A DNA stretch of 64,000 bases from Bradyrhizobium diazoefficiens (GCF_016612535.1 NZ_JAENXS010000001.1:2257501-2321500); one strand, 5' to 3'; counted from the stretch's first letter, positions 28,024 to 39,018 are shown. Made by a program: numbers and translations. Notes: generated by a model from the letters alone, not told the origin.

Positions 28024-30177
28024 GTGCAGGGCGCGCAACGCAATTCGCTGAGACTCTTGCAGTGGATGATGGCTGCATCCCTGGCGCTGCCGATTGCGCT
28101 GTTCGCGATCGCCGCCATGATCTCCTACAATTCGACGCTCGACATTGCCGACCGTGAGATCGAGCGTACGCTCGATGTCGCGCATGAGCACGCGCTCAAG
28201 GTGTTCGAGACCATCGATCGCAGCCTGGCCGAGCTCAACGAGGTCGTGCGCAACCTTCCCGACGACGTCATTCGGTCACGGGAACCCGCACTGCACCGGC
28301 GCCTGAAGCAGCTGACCGATGCGCTGCCGCAACTCAAATCGGCCTGGATCTTCGATGCGAACGGAAACTCGCTGGTCAACAGCCTCGTCTCGCCGCCGCC
28401 GGAGCAGAGTTTTGCCGACCGTGATTACTTCTATGCCCATGTCGACCAAAGCATCGGCACCTTCATCGGTGCCTCGCTGACGCCGCGGCCGCCCTATCAG
28501 GGCGCGCGTTTCTTCGGCGTCAGCCGTCGCCGCTCTTCCGACGACGGCAGCTTCATCGGCGTCATTCAGGCGTCCGTCCTGCCGGAATATTTCGAGAGCT
28601 TTTACGCCAGGATCGGCACCGATCCCGGCAGCTTCTTCGCGATCGGACGCACCGACGGCGTGCTGCTGGCGCAATTCCCGCGGCTCGACCGCGACTTCCG
28701 GCTCGACCCCAACGGTCCGGTCGGCCGGACCATCGCAATCCATCCCGATAATGGGCTCATGACCGTCGCCTGGCCGTCGGACGGCCTAGAGCGGCGCATC
28801 GGCTATCGGCGCGTCGCCGAATATCCGATCTATGTCAGCGCGGGGCTGGAGACCTCCGCGATCCGCGCGCGCTGGCTCGCGACGATGAGCCAGCATCTGG
28901 TGTTCGGCGTGCCCGCCACCGCGCTGCTGTTCATGCTGCTGGCCTTCGCCTACCGGCGCACCCAGAATCTCCTGACCGAGGCCGCAAAGCGGCGCGAAGC
29001 CGAGGAGGCGCTCAAGCACAGCCAGCGGCTGGAGGCGCTGGGCCAGCTCACCGGCGGCGTCGCGCATGACTTCAACAACCTCCTGACCGTGATCCGCGCC
29101 TCCGTCGACCTCCTGAACCGGCCGCAACTGAGCGAGGAGCGGCGGCAGCGCTACATCACGGCGATTGCGGAGGCGGTCACACGCGCGGCCAAGCTGACCT
29201 CGCAACTGCTGGCTTTTGCCCGGCGCCAGACTTTGAAGCCCGAGGTGTTCGACGTCGGCGATCGTATGCAGCCCCTGCGCGACATGCTCGCCACACTGCT
29301 CGGACCGGCGATCGAAATCGTCATGCAGCTGCCGACCGAGCCCTGCCTCGTCAACGCCGACGCCGGCCAGTTCGAGACCGCGCTGATCAACATGGCAACC
29401 AATGCGCGCGACGCCATGCAGGGCAAGGGCCGGATCGTCTTCACGGTCAATGCGGCGACGACCGTTCCCGACACGCTGGCCCATCTCGCAGGCAGCCCGA
29501 TCTCGAAAAATCTCGGTTTCGTCTGCGTCACCGTGAGCGACACCGGGGTCGGCATTCCCGCCACACGATTGGGCCGCATCTTCGAGCCCTTCTTCACCAC
29601 CAAAGAGGTCGGCCAGGGTACCGGCCTCGGCCTCTCGCAGGTGTTCGGCTTCGCCCGGCAGTCCGGCGGGGAGGTGACGGTGGCGAGCGAGGTCGGCCAG
29701 GGCAGTACCTTCTCGCTCTATCTGCCGCGCGTGCCGGCTGATCTCCTGCCCCGGAGCCAGGCGCCGACCACGGCCCCGGCGGTAGCCGGCAGCGGCATGT
29801 CGGTGCTGATGGTCGAGGACAATATCGAGCTCGGCAATTTCGCCGCCGACGGGCTCACCGAGCTCGGCTACAGCATCACACTGGTTGACAACGCCACCGA
29901 CGCGCTCGCCGAGCTGGTCGGCGACGCCGACCGTTTCGACGTCGTGTTCACGGACGTGGTGATGCCGGGGATGACCGGCCTCGATCTGGCGCAGGCAATC
30001 CGCGATCGCTGCATCGGCGTGCCGGTCGTGCTCACCACGGGCTACAGCGAGGCGCTGTCGCAGGACGGTGTCATTGGCCTCGATCTCGTGCAAAAGCCAT
30101 ACGCGATCGACGAGCTGTCGCGCGTGCTGCATCGGGCCACGCGGTTGCGACGCGTGCGCGACGGCGCCGCCGAATGA
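28024..30177 (+). CDS. Hybrid sensor histidine kinase/response regulator
   Basis: A 717-residue membrane-bound hybrid kinase. A helix (residues 17-35) and a second at about 290-310 flank a periplasmic Cache-type sensor (40-285). The phosphorylated His348 lies in GGVAHDFNNLL (HWE/NtrB-like H-box), ATP-binding motifs are NMATNARDAM, DTGVGI and GTGLGLS (about 457-537), and the receiver (592-705) has Asp644 in FTDVVMPGM and Lys691. GTG start at 28024. No separate response regulator is adjacent, so the partner and stimulus are unknown. Confidence 0.93.
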   Translation: MQGAQRNSLRLLQWMMAASLALPIALFAIAAMISYNSTLDIADREIERTLDVAHEHALKVFETIDRSLAELNEVVRNLPDDVIRSREPALHRRLKQLTDALPQLKSAWIFDANGNSLVNSLVSPPPEQSFADRDYFYAHVDQSIGTFIGASLTPRPPYQGARFFGVSRRRSSDDGSFIGVIQASVLPEYFESFYARIGTDPGSFFAIGRTDGVLLAQFPRLDRDFRLDPNGPVGRTIAIHPDNGLMTVAWPSDGLERRIGYRRVAEYPIYVSAGLETSAIRARWLATMSQHLVFGVPATALLFMLLAFAYRRTQNLLTEAAKRREAEEALKHSQRLEALGQLTGGVAHDFNNLLTVIRASVDLLNRPQLSEERRQRYITAIAEAVTRAAKLTSQLLAFARRQTLKPEVFDVGDRMQPLRDMLATLLGPAIEIVMQLPTEPCLVNADAGQFETALINMATNARDAMQGKGRIVFTVNAATTVPDTLAHLAGSPISKNLGFVCVTVSDTGVGIPATRLGRIFEPFFTTKEVGQGTGLGLSQVFGFARQSGGEVTVASEVGQGSTFSLYLPRVPADLLPRSQAPTTAPAVAGSGMSVLMVEDNIELGNFAADGLTELGYSITLVDNATDALAELVGDADRFDVVFTDVVMPGMTGLDLAQAIRDRCIGVPVVLTTGYSEALSQDGVIGLDLVQKPYAIDELSRVLHRATRLRRVRDGAAE

Positions 30178-30259
30178 AGGGACAGCGGCGCCGGCGGCGT
30201 TGTTGGAGTCCCCGGCAAAACCGGCTATGCATGCGCCGCTTGCAACGAGGACCGCCTGC

Positions 30260-31084
30260 TTGACGCCCGACAACGCCCTTTCGTCCGCGCCGTTCGGCAC
30301 GTTTGCGCCGAATGCAGCGCAGGCCGCGATCATCCGCCTCGCCCAAGGGTCGGGGCTGAAGCGCGGCGCGTTCCGGCCGTGGATGTCGCGGCTGGTCAAC
30401 CTGCTGCGCGGCGGCCCGGTCGACGTGCAGTACCAGGGCGCCTCGTTCCGCTTCTATCATCAGGGCAGCGCCACCGAGCGCGGCGCGCTGTTCAACCCCG
30501 ACTACAATCTCGACGAGCTCGATTTCCTGCGCCAGCACACGCCGGCCGGCGGCACCTTCGTCGATGTCGGCGCCAATGTTGGCACCTTTGCGCTGGTGAT
30601 GGCGCGGCATGTCGGGGCCGCCGGCAAGGTGGTCGCGATCGAGCCGCACCCACTGACGTTTGGACGGCTCGCGTTCAACCATGCCGCATCGAAAGCCGTG
30701 CAGGTGCGCCTGGTGCAGGCCGCCGCGGGTGACCGCGACGGCGAGCTGATGATCGAGAGCGGCGGTGGCAATCTCGGCGCCACGCACGTCGTCACCGGCG
30801 CGGCCAGCGCCGAGGCGATCAAGGTGCCGTCGTTGCGGCTGACGCGCATTCTCGACGAGGCCGGCGTCGGCCAAGTCGATTCGCTCAAGATCGACGTCGA
30901 GGGTTTCGAGGACCGGGTGCTGATCGGCTTCTTCCGCGACGCGCCGCCATCGCTGTGGCCGCGCGCGGTCGTGATCGAGCATCTGTCACAAAGCGAATGG
31001 CAGCAAGATTGTATCGCCGACATGGTCGCACGCGGCTTTACGATCGCACGCAAGACGCGGAGCAATACGTTCCTGTCACGCTGA
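30260..31084 (+). CDS. FkbM family methyltransferase
   Basis: A 274-residue SAM-dependent methyltransferase. FVDVGANVGTFALVMA is the SAM-binding motif I (near residue 98), VVAIEPHP follows, and SLKIDVEGFEDRVL is the FkbM hallmark. FkbM enzymes O-methylate sugars or polyketides, often in exopolysaccharide or LPS contexts. A TTG start at 30260 is chosen because GAGGA lies eight bases upstream; an ATG at 30227 is possible. It follows the histidine kinase by 82 bases. Confidence 0.88.
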   Translation: MTPDNALSSAPFGTFAPNAAQAAIIRLAQGSGLKRGAFRPWMSRLVNLLRGGPVDVQYQGASFRFYHQGSATERGALFNPDYNLDELDFLRQHTPAGGTFVDVGANVGTFALVMARHVGAAGKVVAIEPHPLTFGRLAFNHAASKAVQVRLVQAAAGDRDGELMIESGGGNLGATHVVTGAASAEAIKVPSLRLTRILDEAGVGQVDSLKIDVEGFEDRVLIGFFRDAPPSLWPRAVVIEHLSQSEWQQDCIADMVARGFTIARKTRSNTFLSR

Positions 31085-31134
31085 GCACGAACCACATCGA
31101 GGCCGTCTGTCACGCGCCAGAATAGAACGAGGCG

Positions 31135-31482
31135 ATGCGGAACATCGGCGCGGCGTCGTCGTTGTCGTTCTTCCGACAACTGACCTCGATGATGCCGATG
31201 CCGATCGAACCGCCCGAGATACCGCCGTCGACACCCGGCACGCCCACCGAGCCGCCGCCCGGCATTCCGCCGGGCAATCCGCAGCCTGAAATCACGCCGC
31301 CGGTGCGCGAGCCCGGCGAATCACCGCGGCCCGATGAATTGCCGGGCCGCATGCCGGAAGAGATTCCACCGCGCGGACCGAACGGACCGCCCACGCCGAA
31401 TCCCGCGACGGATGCCAATTCGTCGCTGGGATCACATATGAGGCAAACGATCACAGGTGAGGCGATTGCAACCAGCGTCTGA
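31135..31482 (+). CDS. Proline-rich small protein
   Basis: A 115-residue protein whose centre is a run of Pro-Glu-Gly-Pro motifs (PPEIPPSTPGTPTEPPPGIP, PPVREPGESPRPDELPG). Rhizobial genomes carry similar unassigned proteins. The true start is unclear: the ATG at 31135 has GAGG only two bases away, and ATGs at 31189 and 31192 are alternatives. The opposite strand also has a long open frame across the same bases (31110-31601), but the plus reading has the more natural composition. Confidence 0.55.
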   Translation: MRNIGAASSLSFFRQLTSMMPMPIEPPEIPPSTPGTPTEPPPGIPPGNPQPEITPPVREPGESPRPDELPGRMPEEIPPRGPNGPPTPNPATDANSSLGSHMRQTITGEAIATSV

Positions 31483-31643
31483 ATGCGCAATGAACGTCGC
31501 CAGAGTGACGTGATTTGCGTGCAGAAATAAATCGGGCCACGACCGCTTCGCCCGCCACAATGCGGCCCAACGCGTAGCTGTTCATTCCAGCACTTCGTCA
31601 ATCCAAAACTTCGTCAAAGAACCTTCCGGGGAAGTTGAACCAC

Positions 31644-33635
31644 ATGACCAACCTTCGTTTCGTGCTGCTTGCCACGACGGCTCTGACCGCAATGCAATTT
31701 GCAAGCTCCGCATCGCATGCGCAAAGCGCGCCGCCGTTGGTGATCGCGCAGGCTCAGAAAGAAGAGACGGGCCCTGACGGAAAGCCGAAGCAGCCTCCGA
31801 AGGAAGCGCCAAAGGGACCACCCGCCGCGCGTCCGGCGGCGCCGCCGCCGCCCGTGGCTCCTGCACGCCCGACCGCACCGCCACCGACGGCCGCTCCGCC
31901 ACATCCGCCTGCCGCGCCGCCGCCGGCTGCGGCACCTTCACGTCCGACACCGCCGCCTCCGCCGCCCGCGACGCATCAGACACCTCCGCCGCCACCTGCT
32001 GCGCCGAAGGCGCCGACGCCGCCTCCTGTGGCGGCCCCGCAGCAGCATGCGCCGACACCGCCGCCGCCCGCGGCCCCGGCACATCCGGCCACACCGGCAC
32101 ATCCGGCCACCACGCCGCCGTCGGCGGCCCCAGCGGCACGGCCTGCGCCCACCGCAACGCCAGCCCCGACGGCAACGCCTGCTCCGACGCCCGCCGCACC
32201 GGCAGCTCGTCCGGCGACGCCTCCTGCCTCGACAACCACACCCGCACCGTCCGCGACACCGGCGCCCGGCTCAACGCGGCCCGGACGTCCCGGCGCTCCG
32301 CCGGCTGCAGGATCACCGGCGCCAGGTGCCGCCCCGACCCCGACGGCAACGCCGGCGCCGGGCGGCGCGATGACGCCGCCTCCCGGACGTCAGGGTGGAA
32401 CGTCGCCTGCCGGCGCGCCGGCGGCCGCCGGAACATCTCCTGCAGGCGCACCGCCTGCATCGCCGCAGGCTGGCGTCCCGGCCCGACCCGCGCCGCCCGC
32501 CGGCGCCGTCGCGCCGTCTGTCGTTCCTGGCTCGGCAGCGGCCACGCCACCGCCCAACAAGGCGCAATACACTCCGCCGACCGTCACTCCGGCCTTCCGC
32601 GCCGCGCCGACAGTCGCAGCGCCGCTGCCGCCTCCGCCGCGCCCGCAACAGCGTGACCTGACGCCGCTTGCGATCGGTGCGGGCGTGGTGGCCGGCGCCG
32701 TGATCGGTGCCACCATCGCCGACTACCGCAACCAGCGGCACGAAGTCGTCGAAGGCGGCCGCACCATCTACACCGAGCCGGATCGCATCATCATCCGCGA
32801 CCCCGGCGGGCAGGAATATGTCCGCGGCAACGATCTCTATCGCTTCCGCTACGGCGCCCGCGACATCCGTACCGAGACCGTCGGCGGCGAGACCCGCACC
32901 GTCGTGATCCGTCCCGACGGCAGCCAGGTGATCACCGTGGTCGGTCCGGACGGTTCGCTGCTGTGGCGAATCCGCAGGGACCCCCGCGGGCAGGAGCTCG
33001 TGATCATCGACAACAGCTATCGCGATCCGCGCGCGGTCGGCGGCTTCTATGTCGACGTTCCGCCGCCGGTGGTCAACATTCCCTACGATCGCTACATCGT
33101 CGACTCCGCGGAGGCGTCGCCGGACGTGATCTACGAGACCATGGAGGCACCGCCGGTCCAGCGGATCGAACGGCGCTACTCGCTCGACGAGATCCGCTAC
33201 TCGCCGAACGTCCGCATGGCGATGCCGAGCATCGACGTCAATACCATCAACTTCGAGACGGGATCGTGGGTCATCCCGCCGGACCAGGCGGCGCGGCTGC
33301 AAACGATCGCCGACGGCCTCAACCGTGCGATCCAGCGCAACCCGCGCGAGGTGTTCCTGATCGAAGGGCACACCGACGCGGTCGGCAACGACGTCGACAA
33401 TCTGTCGCTGTCGGACCGCCGTGCGCAGTCCGCAGCCGAACTGCTGACCCAGCAGTTCGGCGTGCCTGCCGAGAACCTGACGTCACAGGGCTACGGCAAG
33501 CAGTACCTGAAGGAGCAGACGGACGGCCCGAGCCGCATCAACCGGCGCGTCACCGTTCGCCGCATCACGCCGTTGCTCAACGGCGGCCAGGCCTCGCTGC
33601 CGCCGCCCCCGCCCGGCACCACGCCGCCGCGGTAA
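31644..33635 (+). CDS. OmpA-family protein with long Pro/Ala-rich segment
   Basis: A 663-residue envelope protein. It has a signal peptide (to about residue 27, SSASHAQ), then about 300 residues of Pro/Ala/Thr low-complexity sequence (about 45-345), a short hydrophobic segment (IGAGVVAGAVIGATIADY, about 352-370), a region with YRNQ/RTIYTEPDRII-type beta sequence, and an OmpA C-terminal domain (about 540-650) with the peptidoglycan-binding IEGHTDAVGND...LSDRRAQS. It likely links the outer envelope to peptidoglycan. ATG at 31644 has GGGGAAG upstream. Confidence 0.9.
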   Translation: MTNLRFVLLATTALTAMQFASSASHAQSAPPLVIAQAQKEETGPDGKPKQPPKEAPKGPPAARPAAPPPPVAPARPTAPPPTAAPPHPPAAPPPAAAPSRPTPPPPPPATHQTPPPPPAAPKAPTPPPVAAPQQHAPTPPPPAAPAHPATPAHPATTPPSAAPAARPAPTATPAPTATPAPTPAAPAARPATPPASTTTPAPSATPAPGSTRPGRPGAPPAAGSPAPGAAPTPTATPAPGGAMTPPPGRQGGTSPAGAPAAAGTSPAGAPPASPQAGVPARPAPPAGAVAPSVVPGSAAATPPPNKAQYTPPTVTPAFRAAPTVAAPLPPPPRPQQRDLTPLAIGAGVVAGAVIGATIADYRNQRHEVVEGGRTIYTEPDRIIIRDPGGQEYVRGNDLYRFRYGARDIRTETVGGETRTVVIRPDGSQVITVVGPDGSLLWRIRRDPRGQELVIIDNSYRDPRAVGGFYVDVPPPVVNIPYDRYIVDSAEASPDVIYETMEAPPVQRIERRYSLDEIRYSPNVRMAMPSIDVNTINFETGSWVIPPDQAARLQTIADGLNRAIQRNPREVFLIEGHTDAVGNDVDNLSLSDRRAQSAAELLTQQFGVPAENLTSQGYGKQYLKEQTDGPSRINRRVTVRRITPLLNGGQASLPPPPPGTTPPR

Positions 33636-33652
33636 GCGCAACATACAAATGT

Positions 33653-33690
33653 AAAATGGCCGGGAGCGATCCTGGCCATTTTGTTTCTCT
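33653..33690 (+). terminator. Rho-independent terminator after the OmpA-family gene
   Basis: Stem AAAATGGCCGGG / CCTGGCCATTTT (33653-33682, one G-U pair) with a six-base loop, then GTTTCTCTTG. It is symmetrical enough to serve the converging argG as well. Confidence 0.85.
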
Positions 33691-33691
33691 T

Positions 33692-33725
33692 GTAGGGTGG
33701 GTTAGCGCAGCGTAACCCACCCTAC
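33692..33725. repeat. Palindromic intergenic repeat, family E (copy 2)
   Basis: GTAGGGTGGGTTAGCG followed by CAGCGTAACCCACCCTAC, a perfect hairpin. Same sequence family as 22877-22964. Confidence 0.85.
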
Positions 33726-33729
33726 GATC

Positions 33730-35085
<1,356 letters not shown>

Positions 35086-35172
35086 TCAGGGGGCTGATGG
35101 CAAGGGGCTGATCGCTAGTGGTTTGACCGCGCGAATATCAAATTTCGCGGGGCTCGGCACGCATTTAATGGC

Positions 35173-35949
35173 TCAAAGCGACGGTGCGGGACCGGTCTTG
35201 CCACCGAACAGGCGCTTGCGGAGCCGGTAAGCCGGCATGTTCAGCCGGGTCAGCGCGGCATCGACCGCCGCGTCCGAGAACCGGGTCCGCGACCAGCGGT
35301 AGATCAACGCGTAAGCGAACCAGATCACGACGAAGGTGACGAGGCCGGCGGTCGCGACATCGGTGAAGAAGTGCCCGCCAAAGGCCATGCGGAGCCCGCT
35401 GGTCACGGCGCCGAACACGACAGCCGCAGTATAGGCGAGCGGCCGCCACGCCGGTGGCGCCAGCGCAGCCGGCGCCAGCGTCCAGAACGCCGTCGCCCCT
35501 TCGCCAGAGAAGAACGAGCAATTGCGCTCGCAATCGCCGCGCGGATCCCACCACGCCACGAACTGCTGATCGCCGGCAAACTCGGTCACCACCACCGGCC
35601 GCGGCCGGCCCCAATAGGTCTTGAAGGTGAGATTGGTGAGAATGCCGGCCGACAGGATGATCGTCACGAGCAGGAAAACGATCGCGCGGCCCGACATCAT
35701 CAAGGGACGGTCTGGCCGCACCATCTTGACCACGAGTGCGACAAGCGACGGCAGCACGAACGCCCAAGAGACCCACATCGCAGCGTCACGCACGACGCCG
35801 GCCCACTCGTTCAGCTTGATCGGAAACGTCTTGGTCTGGGGATCGAAGAACAGCGCGGCGAGTTTGAGATCGAGCTCGGGATAGAGGCCGAAAACGACGC
35901 CGATCACGAGCCACAGCGCCAGGGCGATGAAGAGTCCGGTACGGTTCAT
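35173..35949 (-). CDS. PAP2-family membrane phosphatase
   Basis: A 258-residue membrane protein with about six helices. The three PAP2 motifs are present: KTYWGRPRP, CSFFSGEGAT and RMAFGGHFFTDV. Such enzymes dephosphorylate undecaprenyl diphosphate, lipid A or phosphatidate; the substrate cannot be told here. ATG at 35949. Confidence 0.9.
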   Translation of the reverse strand: MNRTGLFIALALWLVIGVVFGLYPELDLKLAALFFDPQTKTFPIKLNEWAGVVRDAAMWVSWAFVLPSLVALVVKMVRPDRPLMMSGRAIVFLLVTIILSAGILTNLTFKTYWGRPRPVVVTEFAGDQQFVAWWDPRGDCERNCSFFSGEGATAFWTLAPAALAPPAWRPLAYTAAVVFGAVTSGLRMAFGGHFFTDVATAGLVTFVVIWFAYALIYRWSRTRFSDAAVDAALTRLNMPAYRLRKRLFGGKTGPAPSL

Positions 35950-36003
35950 GGCGCGCGGTTTAGCGGAGTGAGGCCGGGATGAAAACCCCGGAATCGGCGC
36001 GCC

Positions 36004-36498
36004 TCAACGCGCATCCGGCCTCGAGCTCAACGGCAGCGGCGGAGGTGGTTGGCGCGGAGGTTGCGGGTTACGCCAGGCGCCGGCGTTGCGGCCGGCAATC
36101 AACCAATAAACGACGCCGGCAACGATGCCCGCGCCGGTCATGATTTCGAGGTGGCGCCGCACGATGCCTTCGAATTGCAGCGTGTCGGAGTGGAAGGGAA
36201 CAAGGCCGAGATAGCAGGCGAGCCCAACGAGGCCGCCACCGACGGCATAAGCAAGCGCGCTACGGATATAGAGCGCCTCCGTGATCGCGACGATCACAGC
36301 TGCCGGCACCAGCGCAAAACCCGAGACGAAGATGAAGCCGAAGCCGAGCAGGATATCGATCGTGCCCTGATCGACGGGACCGGCGCCGAGATCGGAAAAT
36401 TCCGGAAACAGCAGGGCGCCGACGACGATCATGCCGCCGACGAAACAGGCGGCGAGAAAACCGATGAAGATGACGATGAGGCGGCCGATCAGGGACAT
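36004..36498 (-). CDS. Inner-membrane protein of unknown function (paralogue of upstream gene)
   Basis: A 164-residue protein with four hydrophobic segments and a Pro-rich C-terminus (PQPPRQPPPPLPL). It is similar to the protein encoded just upstream: both share FIAA/FLAA..FVxG, FSxFG/FSDLG, and ALxPAxVIxxxTExxxIR. The upstream stop is one base from this start, so they are cotranslated. No known domain. ATG 36498. Confidence 0.7.
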   Translation of the reverse strand: MSLIGRLIVIFIGFLAACFVGGMIVVGALLFPEFSDLGAGPVDQGTIDILLGFGFIFVSGFALVPAAVIVAITEALYIRSALAYAVGGGLVGLACYLGLVPFHSDTLQFEGIVRRHLEIMTGAGIVAGVVYWLIAGRNAGAWRNPQPPRQPPPPLPLSSRPDAR

Positions 36499-36499
36499 G

Positions 36500-36985
36500 C
36501 TAGTCTCGTAGCGATGCCACTGATCGCGCCCCGGAACCCCATTCGCCGGCGCGGTTGCCGGCAAGTTTCCAGAACACGTAACCCGCGGCCGCACCCGCAA
36601 TGGTGACGATCAACAACTCGCTGACAGTTAGCACCTGACAAAATGATCTCGCTTGAACAAGATCGTATCGCGTACACAGGATATCAAATGTCATCGCCCC
36701 GGCACCGGCCGCAAAGATGTAAAACCAGATGCGACGAATTTTGAACGTCTCCGTCAACGGCAATATCACCAGAGCGGGCATCAACGCGATCAGACAGAGG
36801 GCCAGAGTACCAAAGGTAGCTGTCAACCCGTAAATTGCAGGTGGACTCCAGAAGTCCGTCTGGAAGTAATAGCCGAAATTGCTGAAATCGGTGAGAACCT
36901 TGCCCGCCAACAAGATATGCACGGCGACGAAGTTGGCTGCGATAAACGCCGCCAGAATAGTCGCCGCTCGTCGGAGCTGCGCCAT
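36500..36985 (-). CDS. Inner-membrane protein of unknown function
   Basis: A 161-residue protein with four hydrophobic segments: an N-terminal helix (LAAFIAANFVAVHILL), LALCLIALMPALVILPL, IWFYIFAAGAGAM and TIAGAAAGYVFWKLAG. The DNA from about 36600 to 36960 is markedly lower in GC than its neighbours. It is 11 bases after the rlmN stop and has GAGGGAA before its ATG, so it is probably transcribed with rlmN. Paralogue of the next gene (36004-36498). Function unknown. Confidence 0.72.
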   Translation of the reverse strand: MAQLRRAATILAAFIAANFVAVHILLAGKVLTDFSNFGYYFQTDFWSPPAIYGLTATFGTLALCLIALMPALVILPLTETFKIRRIWFYIFAAGAGAMTFDILCTRYDLVQARSFCQVLTVSELLIVTIAGAAAGYVFWKLAGNRAGEWGSGARSVASLRD

Positions 36986-36996
36986 GACGAATTCCC

Positions 36997-38199
36997 TCAG
37001 TCCGTCATCGCCATGGCGCGCAGCGCCTGGCGTTCGCGGGCCGAGAGCTTTTCCGTCTCCGACTTGAGCTGGCCGCAGGCGGCGAGAATGTCGCGGCCAC
37101 GCGGGGTGCGCACCGGCGAGGAATAGCCGGCGTTGAAGATGTATTCGGAGAATTTCTCGATCTGGTCCCAGTCCGAGCATTCATAGGCCGTGCCGGGCCA
37201 GGGATTGAACGGGATCAGATTGATCTTGGCGTGAATGCCCTTGAGCATCTTCACCAGCAGTTTCGCATCATCGAGCGAATCGTTGACGCCCTTGAGCATC
37301 ACATATTCGAAGGTGATGCGGCGCGCATTGGAGGCGCCGGGATAGTCGCGACAGGCCTGCAGCAGCTCCTTGATCGGATATTTGCGGTTGAGCGGCACCA
37401 GCTCGTTGCGCAACTCGTCGCGCACGGCATGCAGCGAGATCGCGAGCATGACGCCGATCTCGTCGCCGGCGCGCACGATGTTCGGGACCACGCCGGAGGT
37501 CGACAGCGTGATGCGGCGGCGGGAGATGCCGATGCCTTCATTGTCGCCGACGATCAGCAGTGCATCGCGCACCGCGTCGAAATTGTAGAGCGGCTCGCCC
37601 ATGCCCATCATCACGACGTTGGTGACGCGGCGCGTGCCGTCCTCGCGATCGGCCCAGTCATTGAGGCGATCGCGCGCGACCATGATCTGACCAACGATCT
37701 CGCCCGCGGTGAGATTGCGCACCAGGCGCTGCGTGCCGGTGTGGCAGAACGAGCAGTTCAGCGTGCAGCCGACCTGCGAGGAGACGCAGAGCGTGCCGCG
37801 ATCGGTTTCGGGAATGTAGACGCACTCGACCTCATGGGCACGCTCGACATTGTCGCCGCTCGGCAGCCGCAGCAGCCATTTGCGGGTGCCGTCATTGGAG
37901 ATCTGCTCGGCCACCACTTCGGGCCGGTCGACGGTGAAATGCTGCGCTAGCTCGGCGCGAATGCCCTTCGAGACCGAGGTCATCTCCTCGAAGTTTTGGG
38001 CACCACGGAAATACATCCAGTGCCACAGCTGCTGCACGCGCATCTTGCGCTGCGCGGGCGCCACGCCGATTTCGCCGAGGCGATCGGCAATCTCGCTGCG
38101 CGACAGGCCGATCAGCGATGGTTTTGCCGGCGGCACATAGGTTTCAAGTGGCGTCTTCTCCACCAGGATCGCGTCGCGCGGCTCGGTCGTCGGTTGCAT
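36997..38199 (-). CDS. rlmN: 23S rRNA/tRNA adenine-C2 methyltransferase RlmN
   Basis: A 400-residue radical-SAM enzyme that methylates C2 of A2503 in 23S rRNA and A37 in some tRNAs. The [4Fe-4S] ligands are in GCTLNCSFC (Cys145, 149, 152), MMGMGEPL is present, and the methyl-carrying Cys375 is in [11 protein letters not shown]. Length is normal for alphaproteobacteria. It heads an apparent operon with the two small membrane proteins. Confidence 0.96.
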   Translation of the reverse strand: MQPTTEPRDAILVEKTPLETYVPPAKPSLIGLSRSEIADRLGEIGVAPAQRKMRVQQLWHWMYFRGAQNFEEMTSVSKGIRAELAQHFTVDRPEVVAEQISNDGTRKWLLRLPSGDNVERAHEVECVYIPETDRGTLCVSSQVGCTLNCSFCHTGTQRLVRNLTAGEIVGQIMVARDRLNDWADREDGTRRVTNVVMMGMGEPLYNFDAVRDALLIVGDNEGIGISRRRITLSTSGVVPNIVRAGDEIGVMLAISLHAVRDELRNELVPLNRKYPIKELLQACRDYPGASNARRITFEYVMLKGVNDSLDDAKLLVKMLKGIHAKINLIPFNPWPGTAYECSDWDQIEKFSEYIFNAGYSSPVRTPRGRDILAACGQLKSETEKLSARERQALRAMAMTD

Positions 38200-38230
38200 A
38201 AAATGGACCTAAGGTCAGTGCTGTCTAAAC

Positions 38231-38324
38231 TCGTCATGCCCGAGCTTGACCCGGGCATCCACGTCTTTCGTCAATCGTGGAGGCGCGTGGATGGCCGGGT
38301 CAAGCCCGGCCATGACGACCTAAA
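38231..38324. repeat. Palindromic intergenic repeat, family D (copy 2)
   Basis: CTCGTCATGCCCGAGCTTGACCCGGGCATCCACGTC ... CGTGGATGGCCGGGTCAAGCCCGGCCATGACGA, two nested hairpins. Related to 13757-13872; a short fragment of the same family appears near 54480-54515. Confidence 0.8.
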
Positions 38325-38388
38325 TTGTGGAACCACCCCTATATAGCAACCGGAACCTCCGATTGCGACCGTGACACCGCCCGCAGCC

Positions 38389-39018
38389 TTAACGTCGGCA
38401 GTCTTGCGAAATCCGGTCCAGCGCCTGGGCAAGGCCCTTCAGCGAAAACGTGTCGGTTGTCTCCGTCCCCTTGGCTGAAACGCCCTTGACCACGAGATCG
38501 GCGGATTTACGCATGGCTTCGACCATTCGCTCCTCCTCGGCTGCATTCTTGATCCAGAGGCCGTCGCCCTGCGTGTACATTGCGTAAGCAGCGCCGCCGA
38601 CCTCGACCGAGGATTCCGAGCCCGGCTTCAGCGCGTAACCGATCATGACGGAGACTTCGTTGTTTACCTTCTCGGCCGGGCGGGTCGAGACGAAGGCATA
38701 GGCGGGATCGCGTGGGCGGTTCGGCGGATTGGTCTTCGACGACGACGGCTTGGCCAGTGCAAAGCAGACCTTCTTGCCGTTGGGCGTCGCCGAATAGGCG
38801 CCCCAGGTGCCGAACTGGCCGATCAGCGTCGGCTCCGCGCCGCCCGCAACCGTCGCGGGAGGGGCGACCGGTTTGCTCTCAGACTTGGCTGCCGTCTTGG
38901 CCGCAGGTTTGGCGGCAGGTTTGGCCGGAGCTTTCGGCGCCGGTTGCGCCCGCGCGGATTCAGTGAGTCCCCACGCCGTCATGCCAATCATCAAAGCCAA
39001 AAAGAGCGCCCGCCACAT
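38389..39018 (-). CDS. Invasion-associated locus B (IalB) family protein
   Basis: A 209-residue exported protein. Signal peptide ends SARA, followed by a Lys/Pro/Ala-rich linker (KAPAKPAAKPAAK) and an IalB domain (QFGTWGAYSA, KKVCFALAKPS, KNAAEEERMVEAMRKSADLVVKG). IalB was found in Bartonella as an invasion factor; in free-living relatives it is a common envelope protein of unknown role. Confidence 0.88.
   Translation of the reverse strand: MWRALFLALMIGMTAWGLTESARAQPAPKAPAKPAAKPAAKTAAKSESKPVAPPATVAGGAEPTLIGQFGTWGAYSATPNGKKVCFALAKPSSSKTNPPNRPRDPAYAFVSTRPAEKVNNEVSVMIGYALKPGSESSVEVGGAAYAMYTQGDGLWIKNAAEEERMVEAMRKSADLVVKGVSAKGTETTDTFSLKGLAQALDRISQDCRR

Noticed and set aside
31582..32550. A 322-residue minus-strand frame opposite the OmpA gene
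   Set aside because: It arises from the Pro/Ala-rich repeats read backwards; no domain or ribosome site.
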